The notes under the pieces were generated by a model that saw only the letters and a list, made by a program, of their open reading frames with translations, was not told where the DNA came from and did not search any database. 6,751 nucleotides of DNA from Gammaproteobacteria bacterium (GTDB lineage: Bacteria > Pseudomonadota > Gammaproteobacteria > Steroidobacterales > Steroidobacteraceae), in assembly GCA_030039615.1 (NCBI GenBank), contig JASHVF010000212.1:1-6751 (forward strand), given 5' to 3'. A program made the position numbers and the translations under genes. The stretch's first letter is position 1, and each line of letters begins with the position of its first letter. Below, one piece after another: positions 6,162 to 6,751 of the stretch.

Positions 6162-6751
6162 GCGCGGACGACGCCATGTCGCACGAGGAGTCCTGGCTGC
6201 TGTTGCCGTGGCTGGCGAACGGCCGGCTCGCGGGCGCCGAGCGCGCGCGCCTCGAGCAGCACGTGCGCGGCTGCCGTGAGTGCACGCGCGAGGTGGCGCT
6301 GCAGCGGCAGTGGTGCGAGAGCCTGACCGCGCCCGAGCGGGTCACGTATGCGCCCGGGCCCTCGTTCCGCAAGCTCATGCAACGCATCGACGGCGCGGCG
6401 CAGACGCCGGCGCCGAGTGCGCGTGCGCCGCGCGTGCGCGCCGCCTGGCGTCCGCCGGGACTGGCGTGGGCCGCGAGCTTCGTGCTGTGCGTGACGCTCG
6501 GCACTTTCGCCATGACCGCCTACCGCTGGACGCAGCCACTCTACGTCACGCACACCACGCCCGCGAGCGCGGCGCCGGGGGTGCTGCACATCGCCTTCGA
6601 GCGCTCGCTCGCGATCGGCGACGCCGAACAGCTGCTGCTCTCGGCCGGAGCGCGCGTCGTCGAGGGACCCGACGCGAGCGGGGTGTTCGGCGTGGCACCG
6701 GTCGAGCCTGCCGCCTCGCCGGCGGAAGCGGCCGCGCAGCGACGCGCGCTC
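6158..6751 (+). CDS. transmembrane zinc-finger (zf-HC2) anti-sigma factor, C-terminus off the window
   Basis: 198 codons with no stop before the right edge. The N-terminal cytoplasmic domain carries the anti-sigma zinc motif H35-x3-C39-x2-C42 (EQHVRGCRECTREV), preceded by WLLLPWLANGRLAGAE, typical of zf-HC2 proteins that hold an ECF sigma factor inactive. A Pro/Ala/Arg linker (about 82-100) leads to a single membrane helix at about 101-121 (GLAWAASFVLCVTLGTFAMT). The rest (122-198) should be periplasmic. Within it, GVLHIAFERSLAIGDAEQLL and the motif ARVVEGPDASGVFGVAP suggest a small strand-helix-strand-strand domain. I recall similar segments in proteobacterial anti-sigma proteins whose gene is followed by an S8 protease; this is from memory. 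The start ATG 6158 overlaps the sigma stop (ATGA), so the pair is probably translationally coupled. Confidence 0.88.
   Translation, partial: MSADDAMSHEESWLLLPWLANGRLAGAERARLEQHVRGCRECTREVALQRQWCESLTAPERVTYAPGPSFRKLMQRIDGAAQTPAPSARAPRVRAAWRPPGLAWAASFVLCVTLGTFAMTAYRWTQPLYVTHTTPASAAPGVLHIAFERSLAIGDAEQLLLSAGARVVEGPDASGVFGVAPVEPAASPAEAAAQRRAL

Overview
The window is high-GC DNA, roughly two-thirds G+C by eye, with very few TTA, CTA or TCA codons. It carries typical proteobacterial genes, including a TorF/Gcw_chp-type outer-membrane barrel and an Fds-type soluble NAD+-dependent formate dehydrogenase. This suggests a beta- or gammaproteobacterium; the genus cannot be named from the sequence alone.

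Left two-thirds (1-4591, minus strand): an fdsGBA operon read leftward. fdsG (NuoE-like [2Fe-2S] subunit) overlaps fdsB (NuoF-like FMN/NAD subunit) by one base, TGATG. After an 18-bp gap with a good ribosome-binding site comes fdsA, the molybdenum catalytic subunit, which runs off the left edge; 850 codons are visible and about 100 C-terminal residues are missing. Together the subunits oxidise formate to CO2 at a Mo-bis-MGD centre and pass electrons through iron-sulfur clusters to FMN and NAD+. The usual downstream partners, fdsC (FdhD-type sulfur/cofactor insertion) and fdsD, would lie beyond the left edge. The main oddity is in FdsA: the segment that should carry the His-Cys3 ligands of the complex-I-N5-like [4Fe-4S] cluster (A4) has kept its length but lost all four ligands.

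Middle (4592-4669): a 78-bp divergent intergenic region. It has a perfect TATAAT facing fdsG, a TATAAC facing the other way, and nested inverted repeats between them. fdsG appears to have almost no 5' leader and no Shine-Dalgarno sequence.

Right third (4670-6751, plus strand): a TorF-family outer-membrane protein starting at TTG, then an ECF sigma factor overlapping its membrane-bound zinc-finger anti-sigma factor by four bases (ATGA). The anti-sigma gene runs off the right edge. It ends in a small periplasmic domain that resembles segments seen in anti-sigma proteins encoded near S8 (subtilisin-like) proteases. No tRNA, rRNA, CRISPR array, insertion sequence or prophage gene was seen, and no stretch of 300 bases lacks a gene.
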